DNA of 64,000 nt. Source: Sphingobacteriaceae bacterium DW12 (GTDB taxonomy: Bacteria > Bacteroidota > Bacteroidia > Sphingobacteriales > Sphingobacteriaceae). This document shows positions 43,601 to 51,753 of this stretch, one piece after another. The first letter of the stretch is position 1. Every line of letters begins with the position of its first letter. The position numbers and the translations under genes are program-made. The notes beneath the pieces are model-generated. The model was not told where the DNA came from. It made no database searches and saw nothing but the letters and a program-made list of their open reading frames with translations. The DNA lies in the NCBI GenBank assembly GCA_000783305.1, contig JROE01000017.1, forward strand, positions 1 to 64,000. Reading direction: 5' to 3'.

Positions 43601-44739
43601 CTACCTGCTATCACTTGTGTGTTGTAAGGCGAGTTCTCTCCCAAATCCATTAAAGCCATCACATCACGCGCATCCTCATAGGAATTAGATCGATTGCTCA
43701 TCCATACCTCCACTTGAGTAATATTGATGGTCGTATTGACCAATGGTGCAAGGGCCAGCGTCTTATTGTAATTGTCCCTGAAATATTGTGCTAAAAAATA
43801 GTGTTGATTGGCCTCATAATTATCCGCCTGTAACGTGAATTCACTTTCTTGGGCACCATTTGTAATGGTGATTTCTTTCTGTCGGGATCGTTGTTGCGAG
43901 AGTAGTCCTGTGAACTTTAGATTACCGAATTGCATTTGTGCCTTCACTCCGAATAAAGATTGGACCCCTTGGATTAAAGTCGAATTAAGTGGCATCGATA
44001 CATTACCCACCTCCAATCTTCGTAGAATATCGTCATCTTTGGCTACATAGTCGAAGCGGATTTGATTTTCAAAATCAAATTGTGCAGACGAATTGAAGTT
44101 GGCATTGACCTTTACACGCGTCCCGATATGACCGGTTAGATTCATGTTAATCTGTTGATCAAAGTCAAATCCCCATTGCTTACGTTTGGTCTCATCAAAC
44201 ATGGGGTTGGCATTGTTGTTATATTGCCCCATCAAGGTGATGTCTGCACTTCCTCTAGGAATGAGGTCAATCTTGTTGCTGCCAAATATTCTTTCAAAAG
44301 CAGGACTCTCTATTTCGATAACTGGAAATAGGCGTCTCCGACGTTCTTCCAGAAGACTTTTGTCCGCTAGCTCTTCCCAATAGTTCTTTTGTGTACGTTT
44401 TGCCTCGTAGTCCCGAAATTCGGGAAGGGTAAGATACATCGGTGGGCGGTATTGCTTGCCGCCTAATTTTTCTTTTATAATATATTGACGGGATTCTGTA
44501 TCATATTTAATCTCCCTTTGAATATTGCTGGGATAATCCAACGAAAATGGATTGTACTTTTTATGGATATTAAGAAAAGGATTGTCTTCAAAGCGATAGG
44601 GAATAGCAGTAGAGTCCGGCTCTTTTTGTTGAGCCGACCGTATGGTTTGTCCAATTACGCCTTCGTATGGAAAGATCAAGAAAAACGCAAGAACTAAGTA
44701 GATGTTTGTCTTCAAATGGTTGACATTAAAAATTTTCAC
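37681..44739 (-). CDS. sprA: Type IX secretion system translocon protein SprA
   Basis: Giant outer-membrane protein of 2352 aa that forms the T9SS translocon pore, known in Flavobacterium as a gliding-motility and secretion protein. A signal peptide (about 1-30) is followed by the N-terminal signature RFEDNPFL and PFSLDYPSNIQREIKYD, and VKVNANFNSSAQFDFENQIR near 210. The long barrel continues to the C-terminal aromatic residue (IMFQ). The length fits SprA (about 2300-2450). The neighbours ruvA and maeB upstream are the classical context. No cargo with an obvious T9SS C-terminal domain is seen in the window. Confidence 0.97.
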   Translation of the reverse strand: MKIFNVNHLKTNIYLVLAFFLIFPYEGVIGQTIRSAQQKEPDSTAIPYRFEDNPFLNIHKKYNPFSLDYPSNIQREIKYDTESRQYIIKEKLGGKQYRPPMYLTLPEFRDYEAKRTQKNYWEELADKSLLEERRRRLFPVIEIESPAFERIFGSNKIDLIPRGSADITLMGQYNNNANPMFDETKRKQWGFDFDQQINMNLTGHIGTRVKVNANFNSSAQFDFENQIRFDYVAKDDDILRRLEVGNVSMPLNSTLIQGVQSLFGVKAQMQFGNLKFTGLLSQQRSRQKEITITNGAQESEFTLQADNYEANQHYFLAQYFRDNYNKTLALAPLVNTTINITQVEVWMSNRSNSYEDARDVMALMDLGENSPYNTQVIAGRPTPSGFPSSGIPNESNPAVSNNLLELLGNNGRPTNGTFVQNLFGGSGGNDNYAKMTYARKLVENRDYTVERKLGYISLNLPLNADQILAVAYRYTANGREYQVGEFSSDRPVTPSNPEMLYAKLLKNEVLKTKLPTWDLMMKNIYALGAYNVSNSNFILQIYRTENESGTERPAIYEGQRTTEKTWLELTGLDRLNQQQAQIPDGYFDYIENITIEPKRGKLIFPVVEPFGRDLASQFVTGAEQALIDKYTFPELYDSTKVAAQQQFPTKNRYRIKGRYNSAMGTEYQIGAFNITRGSIQVMAGGAMLQEGVDYTIDYEIGRLRILNEALMLSGQPIRVTVEDDAMYNLQQKTLMGGRFDYLVNDNLQVGATIMNLTEKPLTEKVNIGEEPMSNTMLGADLSYNAPSRWLTRMIDKLPFLSTKEESSISFYGEFAKLIPGHPKGLDTENGRTGTTYIDDFENSVSYIDLKNQYSWQISGTPRMFSESALTDNLQYGYNRALLAFYNIDPIFYRNNSLTPNNITTNELSDHRVREVGEKEVFPNKDTRSGQNEWLQTLDLAFYPTLRGPYNYTTTGINNDGTLANPKSRWGGMFRKIDNTDFEAQNIEFIEMWMMDPALTNPNKDGGDVYFNLGSISEDILKDGRKSLENSISPIGDMSQVDQTNWGRVTKNQPVVQAFDNDSQSRERQDVGLDGLNDADESTFHGSFLSQLQGILNPTALDDLRNDPSSDNYMYFRSQQMDQQAAGILKRYQRYNGVDGNSKTNEQSQRDFGVETSASTLLPDGEDVNRDNNMNEIDEYYQYRISLRPQDLIVGKNHIVDEQITKVKLVNDAEVDVKWYKFRIPLTQYESKFGDIQDFKSIRFVRTFLTNFADTAIVRLAKMQLVKGEWRRYNAENNPSKVISDYSMGVVASDNSIFDVANISVEENGNRDPIPYIQPPGINRQVDWTNNNYNVRLNEQALSMDVLNLRDGYGRGTYKTSSHDFRPYGRIEMFIHAEGQNLRNGDAHAFLRVGTDDRYNYYEYDMPLFVTPYGTTSPDLIWPNENRMNIQIRLFQDAKLARDKATLNGQPWPLDVPFEYKDGNNIITVVGAPDISKVRYYMMGVRNPLKGSSSSSTNDDGSDISGSFWFNELRLTDFDDKGGWAATARLNLKLADFANVSVSGTKSSIGFGYLSQRMNERSRNEDLYFDFMSNAELGKFFPRDFGLVIPFYFSYSKQTSTPEYNPLNPDIELNSALANLSRNQQDSLLRLVQDYTTRKSFSLTNVRKIRMNNERPIRPWDIENFSATYAFSAYNHRDYSVASSIQKNYRAALDYNFSNSSVKFIEPLKNVIKSDYLKILKDFNFNLMPSLINFRIDVNRIYSENTIRDNTSDNVLPTLYNKNFDMSRIYGISWDLTKSLRLDFNATNYSIIDEPDGRVNGVKRDTMWNNFWKMGRTTDYNHMLNIAYTLPISKLPYLDWVNVITRYGAQFNWQSEPLLSLRSPDINIGNSIQNNRTIQVNPSLNMVGLYNKFGFIRRNSGRNAKGSNAFLVQLLTSIRKIDGAYTKIEGTYLPGYLPKTKAFGYDFDANAPGWGFLFGSQSDILQRAINNDWLSTDSMQTQMFTRSFAENLSLVANLEPVKGLRIDLTAARTDNYNYTATVQFNSTTNAFESVTPYTTGNYSITQIAISTVFKDHQALFQKFEENRMTISHRLAEINPNSVGSATDFYADGYGKAQQDVVVNSFLSTYLGKNISKEKLSSTPRFPLPNWRISYNGLNKIPGLEDIFTSLTVLHSYASQYTISGYNSVIRYEEKSDAPSARDVNGNFLPENQFQQISIIDQFVPLLGLDARFKNNLSATSEYRRNRNLNFSLQNSQMAMMTEEAFVLGVGYRKNNIRLPFGWFSDRKMNSDLNFKLDVAINDRKTMVYRSDLNRSEISAGNKSISFNPTLDYMINQMYNIRLFLNTNSVKPYTSQNYATSYTNFGINLRIMFQ

Positions 44740-44769
44740 AACAGATTAATTGATCTCAAAAAGTAAGCA

Positions 44770-44805
44770 TATGCAAATATCAACTATTTTGCATAACAAA
44801 ACAAC
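44770..44805 (-). promoter_or_regulatory. sprA promoter with overlapping inverted repeat
   Basis: On the minus strand GTTG (44802-44805), a 20-nt spacer and GATATTTG (44774-44781) approximate the consensus with one mismatch in each box; the predicted start is about 30 nt before the ATG. An inverted repeat, TATGCAAA (44770-44777) and TTTGCATA (44788-44795), covers the -7 box and part of the spacer, suggesting an operator. Confidence 0.45.
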
Positions 44806-44875
44806 CATTATATTCTTAGTTAGGAGAATGATAATGGTAACTTATCCAGAAATGTTATTTAATGTAGCAATGTGG

Positions 44876-45460
44876 CTACAATCGCTTGAGCGCCAGTTTA
44901 ATGAGGTTTTCTACTGTTAGGTCGGGGTTCGCGGTGACAATACTATTCAATACTTTTTCAGCTTGGGCCTTGACAAAGCCTAGCATTATGAGCGCAGCTA
45001 GTGCTTCTTCAGGTACCGATTGTTTGGTAATAATTGGTGATATCAAGGCATCTGGTCCTTGTTTTTTCAACTTATCCTGTAATTCGAGGATGACACGCTG
45101 AGCAGTTTTCGGACCTATTCCTTTAATTTTTTGAATAATATTCACCTGCCCATTGATGATGGCAGATTGGATTTCTTCGGGGGTAATAGATGATAAGATC
45201 ATCCGACCAGTATTTGGGCCAATTCCTGAGACAGAAATAAGATGTTCGAATAGTTTGCGTTCACTCTCGGTCGCAAACCCAAACAAGGTCTGCGAATCTT
45301 CGCGAACCTGAAAAGATATGAACAACTTGCAGTTCTCTTGATCTTTGATAGAGGAAAACGTATAGAGCGAGATATGGACATAATAGCCAATCCCACCCAC
45401 ATCGATAACAACGTGGGTGGGGGCTTTAAAAACTAATTTACCATTTAAATATTCGTACAT
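44876..45460 (-). CDS. ruvA: Holliday junction branch migration protein RuvA
   Basis: DNA-binding subunit of the RuvAB motor that moves Holliday junctions. The 194-aa protein starts MYEYLNGKLVFKAPTHVVID, has two helix-hairpin-helix motifs (VSGIGPNTGRMIL and IKGIGPKTAQRVILEL) and a C-terminal RuvB-binding domain (about 145-194). It begins 6 bp after the maeB stop, so the two are one message; sprA follows after 136 bp. Confidence 0.97.
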   Translation of the reverse strand: MYEYLNGKLVFKAPTHVVIDVGGIGYYVHISLYTFSSIKDQENCKLFISFQVREDSQTLFGFATESERKLFEHLISVSGIGPNTGRMILSSITPEEIQSAIINGQVNIIQKIKGIGPKTAQRVILELQDKLKKQGPDALISPIITKQSVPEEALAALIMLGFVKAQAEKVLNSIVTANPDLTVENLIKLALKRL

Positions 45461-45466
45461 GTACGG

Positions 45467-47755
45467 TTATTTTTGTTGATTTTTTACTTTTTGATAGGAT
45501 TGCACATCTACTACCGCAATGGTGACCATATTCACGATTTCGCGAACAGAACTATCCAGTTGTAGTACATGGATAGGTTTATTCATACCCAAGAGAATAG
45601 GACCCACGGCTTCAGCATTCCCAATCTCCTGTAGCAATTTGTAGGCTATATTCCCAGACTCTAAGTTAGGGAAAACTAATGTATTTGCTGCATGCCCATT
45701 CAAGCTACTGAACGGAAAGTTTGCGGCAAGCATATCCTTATTCATAGCAAAGTTAGCCTGAAGGTCTCCATCTACAATAATTGAAGGATACTGATCATGT
45801 AATATCTGGGCAGCTCTACGTACTTTTTGAGGTGTCTCTCCTTCGTTAGAACCAAAGTTGGAATATGACAGAAGTGCTATTCTTGGTTCTACACCCATCT
45901 TACGGATAGCCTTATCCAACAATACCGTGATATCTACCAGTTCTTCTGAAGTAGGATTTGCATTGACCGTAGTGTCTCCAAAAAAGACGGGACCTTTTTC
46001 AGTCAACATCATGTACATACCTGCAATTCTACTTCCTGGTTGCGCACCGATGACATGGAGTGCAGGACGAATCGTTTTTGCGTAATTTTTTGTCAATCCC
46101 GAAATCAATGTATCCGCCTCCCCAAATTCGACTAGACTTGCTCCGAAGTAGTTTCGGTCGAGTAACATCTTTTCCGCATCCAAGCGGGATACTCCACGAC
46201 GTTGTCTTTTTTTGTAAAGATGATCTACAAAATTTTTATAACGATCAGATTCCATATCCTCAAGTGGGTCGATGATTTCCACACCTTCAAGCTCGAGTGC
46301 ATATTCATTTATTAGACTATTTATCTTAGCTTTCTTGCCTAATAAGATTGGAATCGCGATACCTTCTTCCTTGACGATCTGAGCAGCGCGCAGCGTCTTG
46401 TAGTTGTCAGCCTCAGCAAATACCACACGCTTAGGATCTCGCTTGGCAACCATCGTTAAATCACGCATGATCCGGTCGTCCTTGCCCATACGTTGACGTA
46501 GGTCTTCCTTATATTTATCCCAATCAGTAATGGGCTGCCGAGCTACTCCAGATGCTATCGCCGCTTTGGCCACCGCTATAGACACTTCCGTAATTAACCT
46601 CGGGTCGGTAGGTTTAGGGATAATATATTCAATGCCAAACTTAATGTTATTGGCGTTGTAAGCTTGGTTGACAGACTCGGGAACAGATTGTTTTGCTAGT
46701 TCAGCAATAGCTTTTACTGCCGCGATTTTCATGTCTTCATTTATAGCCGTAGCACGTACGTCCAGAGCACCTCTAAAAATATATGGAAATCCAAGGACAT
46801 TGTTTACCTGGTTAGGATAGTCCGAGCGGCCTGTACCCATGATGATATCTTGACGTGTTGCCAAAGCCAATTCGTAAGCAATTTCTGGATTCGGATTAGC
46901 CATCGCCAAGACAATAGGTTTGTCGGCCATTGATAGTAACATTTCTGGAGTCATGACATCCGCTTTAGAAAGGCCAATGAATACATCGGCGCCTACTAGG
47001 GCGTCTTCCAAACTGTGTAAGTCTTGTTCTGTTGCAAAACAGGCCTTAAGACTATCCAGATTTTCTCTGTCTTTTCGGATTACTCCCTTGCTATCCAGCA
47101 TGACGATGTTTTCCTTTTTTGCACCTACAGAGATGTACATTCCTGTACATGAAATAGCCGCTGCGCCGGCTCCATTAACGACGATTTTTACCTTAGCGAT
47201 GTCTTTGCCCTGGAGTTCGCAGGCATTGATTAATGCTGCGCCGGAGATGATAGCCGTACCGTGCTGATCATCGTGCATTACCGGGATGGACATCTCTTCT
47301 TTTAGTCTTCTTTCGATTTCGAAGCACTCAGGCGCCTTGATATCCTCCAAATTGATTCCGCCGAAGGTTGGTTCCAATGCTTTTACGATATTGACAAATT
47401 CATCGACATTCTTGGTGTCCAATTCAATGTCAAAAACGTCAATATCTGCAAATATCTTGAATAGTAAGCCTTTACCCTCCATTACGGGTTTTCCTGCCTG
47501 CGCGCCAATGTCGCCAAGTCCAAGTACTGCCGTACCGTTACTGATGACAGCTACAAGATTCCCTTTCGCAGTATATTTATAAGCATCCTCTTTGTTGGCT
47601 GCGATTGCGAGACAAGGCTCGGCAACACCAGGGGAGTAAGCTAGGGATAAATCTCTCTGTGAATTTGTAGGTTTGGTTGGTACTACGGCGATTTTTCCGG
47701 GGCGACCCATCGAGTGGTAATTTAAAGCTTCTTGCTTACGATTGATTTTACTCAT
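45467..47755 (-). CDS. maeB: NADP-dependent malic enzyme with phosphotransacetylase-like domain
   Basis: Oxidative decarboxylation of malate to pyruvate with NADPH formation, cytoplasmic. The 762-aa protein joins a malic enzyme domain (about 1-400; SLAYSPGVAEPCLAI, MHDDQHGTAI, and VVNGAGAAAISC for the nucleotide) with a C-terminal PTA-like domain (about 430-755; RVVFAEADNYKTLRAAQIV, ILLGMNKPIHVLQ). In MaeB the PTA part is thought to be regulatory (acetyl-CoA). Promoter candidate at 47798-47805. Confidence 0.96.
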   Translation of the reverse strand: MSKINRKQEALNYHSMGRPGKIAVVPTKPTNSQRDLSLAYSPGVAEPCLAIAANKEDAYKYTAKGNLVAVISNGTAVLGLGDIGAQAGKPVMEGKGLLFKIFADIDVFDIELDTKNVDEFVNIVKALEPTFGGINLEDIKAPECFEIERRLKEEMSIPVMHDDQHGTAIISGAALINACELQGKDIAKVKIVVNGAGAAAISCTGMYISVGAKKENIVMLDSKGVIRKDRENLDSLKACFATEQDLHSLEDALVGADVFIGLSKADVMTPEMLLSMADKPIVLAMANPNPEIAYELALATRQDIIMGTGRSDYPNQVNNVLGFPYIFRGALDVRATAINEDMKIAAVKAIAELAKQSVPESVNQAYNANNIKFGIEYIIPKPTDPRLITEVSIAVAKAAIASGVARQPITDWDKYKEDLRQRMGKDDRIMRDLTMVAKRDPKRVVFAEADNYKTLRAAQIVKEEGIAIPILLGKKAKINSLINEYALELEGVEIIDPLEDMESDRYKNFVDHLYKKRQRRGVSRLDAEKMLLDRNYFGASLVEFGEADTLISGLTKNYAKTIRPALHVIGAQPGSRIAGMYMMLTEKGPVFFGDTTVNANPTSEELVDITVLLDKAIRKMGVEPRIALLSYSNFGSNEGETPQKVRRAAQILHDQYPSIIVDGDLQANFAMNKDMLAANFPFSSLNGHAANTLVFPNLESGNIAYKLLQEIGNAEAVGPILLGMNKPIHVLQLDSSVREIVNMVTIAVVDVQSYQKVKNQQK

Positions 47756-47797
47756 TGTGCACTATACTTATTTCGGTTATTTACTTATTTAAGGCTA

Positions 47798-47805
47798 CAA
47801 ATGTA
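47798..47805 (-). promoter_or_regulatory. -7 box before maeB
   Basis: The minus strand reads TACATTTG (TAnnTTTG), about 43 nt before the ATG. It lies within the small palindrome CTACAAATGTAG (47795-47806). No -33 box is clear. Confidence 0.42.
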
Positions 47806-47876
47806 GTTTTCTTTTTTTGACATCGATTGTTTTTACGATATTAATCTTCTAAAAAAAAAGGTTTTAAACGAATTTT

Positions 47877-49304
47877 TTACTTCAATGTGTTAAGTAGGCT
47901 GAACATTGTTTCTCTCATTTTTGATCCCGAGCCTTCAAAATTGTTGACCAGCAGACTAAATGTGTATTCTTGACCAGCAGCTGATTTTTGATAACCCGTG
48001 TATCCTAGTGTTCCGCCAATAGTACCGCTCTTCATTTTCATTCCATTGTAAGTAGGTAGGCTTTTATAGAAAGCGTCATACCACGATCGGGTCCTGGCGT
48101 AATTCATGATTTTTGTCATGGCCGCAGTCGTGACACGGTTTTGTGGCGAAAGCCCTGAGCCATCTACAAAGTTCAGCTCGCCCTCGGGGATATTGAGCTT
48201 AGCTTTCCAAAACTTTTTAACCATCTCTGCCGCACCTTCCGTATCCGCTTTTTGACCACTATACATACCAATCGTTCGCAGCAATGTTTCGCCATATAAG
48301 TTGATGCTTTTTTGGTTGAACCAATGAATTACATCTGTCAATTTGGGTGATTCATGGACATCCAATTCTACCCTATGGATATCTAGAGTCATGCCAAGTT
48401 CATCTATTTGCTTACCCGTCATCGGTTCGTTTTCCGTCAATATATTGATACGGCGAAGTGCTTTCTGTAGTTGGTAAGCGGCATCATACGCGGGGTCGGG
48501 AACGGATATCTCGATTGTCTTTTTAAGGTCTATTCCATATGTTCCACGTGCGTAGATTTTGGTAGAATAAGGAGCGGAGTATGCATACACATTATCGCCA
48601 GTTCCCTTTGGTCCCGTGATTGCTTCATTGTAGATGTTCAGATAAGAAGAGTCTACCGTTAGCGAGGTGATTTCTGTCTTATCTCCAGGTCGTGATCCAG
48701 CTTTGAAATTTAGCCCTATACTATTTTCCCGCCAATTGAGGCCTGAGGTGCCCGCACCATAATAGTTGCCAATATCCGTCCAAGTCCATCCACCAGGAAC
48801 GGTATTGCCATTAAAATACCTATCATCACCTATGATGCTGCCTTCAATACATTGAATTCCCGCATTTTGAATCGCATAGACCCATTTGTTTAACAATGAC
48901 TCTTCGTTAATTTCTGGGAATCTTGCACTCGCAAGCGTAGGGTCTCCTCCTCCTTCGATGACGATATTGCCACGCAAGGTGCCTAGACTATCAATCTCAC
49001 CTGTATAATAGAGCTTGGTCTTGAATGTGAAGTTGGGGCCAAGTAAATCAAGTGCTGTCGCTGATGTGATGACCTTCAGGGTAGATGCGGTGGGCAGTCC
49101 GGTTTCTCCGTTCTTAGAGAAAACTACTTTTCCCGTCTTCGCGTCAATGACTGTCAGGGATGCCATTCCGTATTTGAGATTCGGTTGTTGCTCAAATGTT
49201 TGATAAGCTTGTTCAATAGTCTTTGCTTCTTGAGCCGAAGCCATGACACTCATTACATTTATACAAATGATGGTTACTAGATTTTTAATAAAGATTTTCT
49301 TCAT
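47877..49304 (-). CDS. dacB: D-alanyl-D-alanine carboxypeptidase/endopeptidase (PBP4, S13)
   Basis: Periplasmic low-molecular-weight penicillin-binding protein that trims or opens peptidoglycan cross-links. The 475-aa protein has a signal peptide (about 1-24, ending ASAQE). The active-site SxxK is S74-T-L-K77 (PTASTLKVIT), the second motif lies in DGSGLSPQN and the third is K-S-G-T (MKMKSGTIGGT). The inserted domain II of S13 PBPs lies between about 110 and 260. A long upstream region with a repeated promoter module precedes it. Confidence 0.94.
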   Translation of the reverse strand: MKKIFIKNLVTIICINVMSVMASAQEAKTIEQAYQTFEQQPNLKYGMASLTVIDAKTGKVVFSKNGETGLPTASTLKVITSATALDLLGPNFTFKTKLYYTGEIDSLGTLRGNIVIEGGGDPTLASARFPEINEESLLNKWVYAIQNAGIQCIEGSIIGDDRYFNGNTVPGGWTWTDIGNYYGAGTSGLNWRENSIGLNFKAGSRPGDKTEITSLTVDSSYLNIYNEAITGPKGTGDNVYAYSAPYSTKIYARGTYGIDLKKTIEISVPDPAYDAAYQLQKALRRINILTENEPMTGKQIDELGMTLDIHRVELDVHESPKLTDVIHWFNQKSINLYGETLLRTIGMYSGQKADTEGAAEMVKKFWKAKLNIPEGELNFVDGSGLSPQNRVTTAAMTKIMNYARTRSWYDAFYKSLPTYNGMKMKSGTIGGTLGYTGYQKSAAGQEYTFSLLVNNFEGSGSKMRETMFSLLNTLK

Positions 49305-49917
49305 CTATTGTTTTAGTTTATACCGTTCTCTTCTTTAAGGCTAGATACGTGCCAAAGTCCAGTCGCGTAAGCGTGTTATAGTCTGGTATAGCTTTTTATA
49401 TAGCTGTTTTTTTTGAGAATATTGGCCGGTTTCCGTCCGCCTTTTCCTGTCAGAGCCGTTCTTTATCTATATTTTATTCCGAGAATATTTTACATACTTT
49501 CGCCGTTATTGGTACTGGCACTTCATGAAGATCCTCGTGGTGTCCGGTTTAAAAACCAATATAGGTAAGGCAAACTTAGATAAAATGCTTTGCATTCACG
49601 AATTCCGCATAGATAAAAAGTGTGTCGTAATAACCACCTAATCGGCCACTCTGCCATATTGTAAAGATTTTAATGCTTTGAGGGCGTCATTTTCCAATCA
49701 GACATTATACACGCATTCTTGTAGCGATAGCGAATAATCGCAACTAGGAGGTAAGCAAGACAGAGACACGAGCATCGTTCGCTCAGGGATATCTATTATA
49801 AAAAGATGATTTAATAAGCCTAATTTACGGCATACATAAAGTCAAAACTTAATAATGCGATTATTTACTTATTCTCGAATTGACTAACTTGCGTCCATTA
49901 TAAAATACAGTGTCGTA
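49305..49917. other. 613-bp divergent region, dacB / aminopeptidase P
   Basis: No protein gene that I can support. The dacB side contains a consensus promoter (49571-49602) about 265 nt before its ATG, so the message may carry a long leader. In that leader ATTGGT and ACCAAT (49508-49513 and 49555-49560) enclose smaller hairpins, including GGTTT/AAACC (49547-49558) and CTTC-AT-GAAG (49521-49530). Toward the peptidase, AATAATCGCA (49733-49742) recurs inverted as TGCGATTATT (49856-49865). I looked for rnpB, tmRNA and SRP RNA and saw none. Confidence 0.5.
49571..49602 (-). promoter_or_regulatory. dacB-side promoter sharing a 30-nt module with the his promoter
   Basis: On the minus strand TTCG (49599-49602), a 20-nt spacer and TAAGTTTG (49571-49578), a full -7 match. 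The 30 nt at 49570-49599 agree with the his promoter (27094-27123) at 28 positions, including AAAGCATTTTATCTAAGTTT. It points to dacB, whose ATG is about 265 nt away. Confidence 0.6.
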
Positions 49918-51696
49918 ATGAAGCATATAGAAAAATTGACTGCTATCCGTAGCTTGATGAAACAACAAGGGATTGATGGATATATCATTCCTTCGTCCGA
50001 CCCTCATATCAGTGAGTACTTACCGGAAAGGTATAAATGTATCGCTTGGGCCTCTGGGTTTACAGGTTCAGCCGGTACTTTAGCGATTACTCAAGATTTT
50101 GCTGGCCTTTGGACAGATTCCCGCTATTTTGTTCAGGCCGAGGAACAATTGGCAGGTTCGGGCTTTGAATTGGTGAAACTTAAGGTGCAGGGCAATGCCG
50201 AGTATGCCGAATGGTTAGCCCAGACACTACCCACGGGCTCCCTTGTTGGTTTTGATGGTAATCTAGCCTCTTTACAAGTTGCCCAAGCTGTACAGCAATC
50301 GCTGATGCCTTTTGGTATAAAAGTAGCTGGACACGCTGATTTGTTATCACCTTTATGGGCAGATAGACCATCGCTTCCTTCTGCTCCAGCCTATCTGTTG
50401 GATGAATCGACAACAGGTCAATCCACGGTATCCAAAATAGCAGCTGTACGCCAATCATTAACTAAGGATCGAATTGCAGCTCATTTAATCTCTTCTTTGG
50501 ACGATTTGGCTTGGCTTTTGAATATACGAGGGCAGGATGTGCCCTGCAATCCGGTAGTATTAGGATTTGTCCTTTTGACGGCAACTGATACGTCCTTATA
50601 TATTGAACCGACCAAGCTCGATACTGGTATCGTCGCTTCTTTAGCAGCTTCAGGTGTGCAGGTGAAACCCTATCTGCAAGTATACAACGACATAAAAGCA
50701 CTGACGGTAGATACAATTCTGCTGGATCCTAAACGGACTTGTTTTGCGGTATACGATCAGATTCCCAAACATATCCTTATTGTAGAGAAATTGAACCCTT
50801 CAACATCTCTTAAGGCCATAAAAAATGAAGTTGAAATCAATCATACCCGTCAGACGATGATTCAGGATGGCGTGGCGATGACTCGATTCTTTAAGTGGGT
50901 CGAAGAGGAGGTTGCTGGTGGAGAGTTGACCGAGTTGTCTATTGCAAAGAAGTTGCGAGGACTACGGGCCGATCGACCTGGTTTTGTTGATGTGAGCTTT
51001 AATACTATTGCTGGATACCTGGAGCATGGAGCATTACCTCATTATTCTGCCACGGAGGAAAGTAATGCTCAACTCTTCTCTAAGGGACTCTTGTTGGTGG
51101 ATTCTGGAGGTCAGTATAAAACAGGGACCACAGATATTACCCGCGTCATATCACTGGGAGGACTGACCCAAGCCGAAAAAGAAGACTATACTATTGTCCT
51201 AAAAGGCACTATTGAAGGCTCACAAGCTATCTTCCCAAAGGGTACGCGTGGATACCAGATTGATGCGATTACACGTCGTCCTATTTGGGAGACCATGCGC
51301 AACTACGGTCACGGTACAGGTCATGGAGTCGGTTTCTTTTTAAATGTCCATGAAGGTCCACATACCTTTAACCCGTCCAATGTTGATATCGCCATCGAGG
51401 CGGGTATGATCACCTCTATTGAACCAGGGCTGTACCGAATAGGTAAGTATGGTATTCGAATAGAAAATCTAGTTTTGAGCAAGCATATCGAGGCAAATGA
51501 ATTTGGTGAATTCATGGGTTTTGAGACATTGACACTCTGTTACATCGCAACGGATCTTGTCGATACCTCTCTATTGGCCCAATCGCACATCGATTGGCTA
51601 AATGCATACAATAAAGCCGTCTATGAGCGCATCTCTCCTTTATTAGAAATGGAAGAGTGCGAATGGCTTGCCGATAAATGTAGGGCCATTTCGTAA
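49918..51696 (+). CDS. Xaa-Pro aminopeptidase (M24B, aminopeptidase P)
   Basis: Cytoplasmic metalloaminopeptidase removing N-terminal residues before proline. The 592-aa length is that of the long, three-domain form: two creatinase-like domains (about 1-300), the pita-bread catalytic domain (about 310-530) and a C-terminal M24C extension. Metal ligands are visible as Asp in LLVDSGGQYKTGTTDITR, His in GHGTGHGVGFFLNVHEGPH, Glu in TSIEPGLY and Glu in GIRIENLVL. The start is the ATG at 49918 (MKHIEKLTAIRSLM). It is monocistronic, ending at a shared terminator. Confidence 0.95.
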   Translation: MKHIEKLTAIRSLMKQQGIDGYIIPSSDPHISEYLPERYKCIAWASGFTGSAGTLAITQDFAGLWTDSRYFVQAEEQLAGSGFELVKLKVQGNAEYAEWLAQTLPTGSLVGFDGNLASLQVAQAVQQSLMPFGIKVAGHADLLSPLWADRPSLPSAPAYLLDESTTGQSTVSKIAAVRQSLTKDRIAAHLISSLDDLAWLLNIRGQDVPCNPVVLGFVLLTATDTSLYIEPTKLDTGIVASLAASGVQVKPYLQVYNDIKALTVDTILLDPKRTCFAVYDQIPKHILIVEKLNPSTSLKAIKNEVEINHTRQTMIQDGVAMTRFFKWVEEEVAGGELTELSIAKKLRGLRADRPGFVDVSFNTIAGYLEHGALPHYSATEESNAQLFSKGLLLVDSGGQYKTGTTDITRVISLGGLTQAEKEDYTIVLKGTIEGSQAIFPKGTRGYQIDAITRRPIWETMRNYGHGTGHGVGFFLNVHEGPHTFNPSNVDIAIEAGMITSIEPGLYRIGKYGIRIENLVLSKHIEANEFGEFMGFETLTLCYIATDLVDTSLLAQSHIDWLNAYNKAVYERISPLLEMEECEWLADKCRAIS

Positions 51697-51708
51697 TCGA
51701 AATTGTTC

Positions 51709-51740
51709 ATTAAGCCCCTATTACTAGATAGGGGCTTAAT
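51709..51740. terminator. Bidirectional terminator
   Basis: A 13-bp perfect stem, ATTAAGCCCCTAT / ATAGGGGCTTAAT with loop TACTAG, lies between the convergent aminopeptidase and small HMA-like genes. Confidence 0.85.
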
Positions 51741-51753
51741 TCAAGGAGCAGTC

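Noticed and set aside
37681..44739. Plus-strand frames opposite sprA
   Set aside because: All are short shadows of the sprA reading frame.
49305..49917. rnpB, tmRNA or SRP RNA in the large dacB gap
   Set aside because: I looked for their hallmark segments on both strands and found none.
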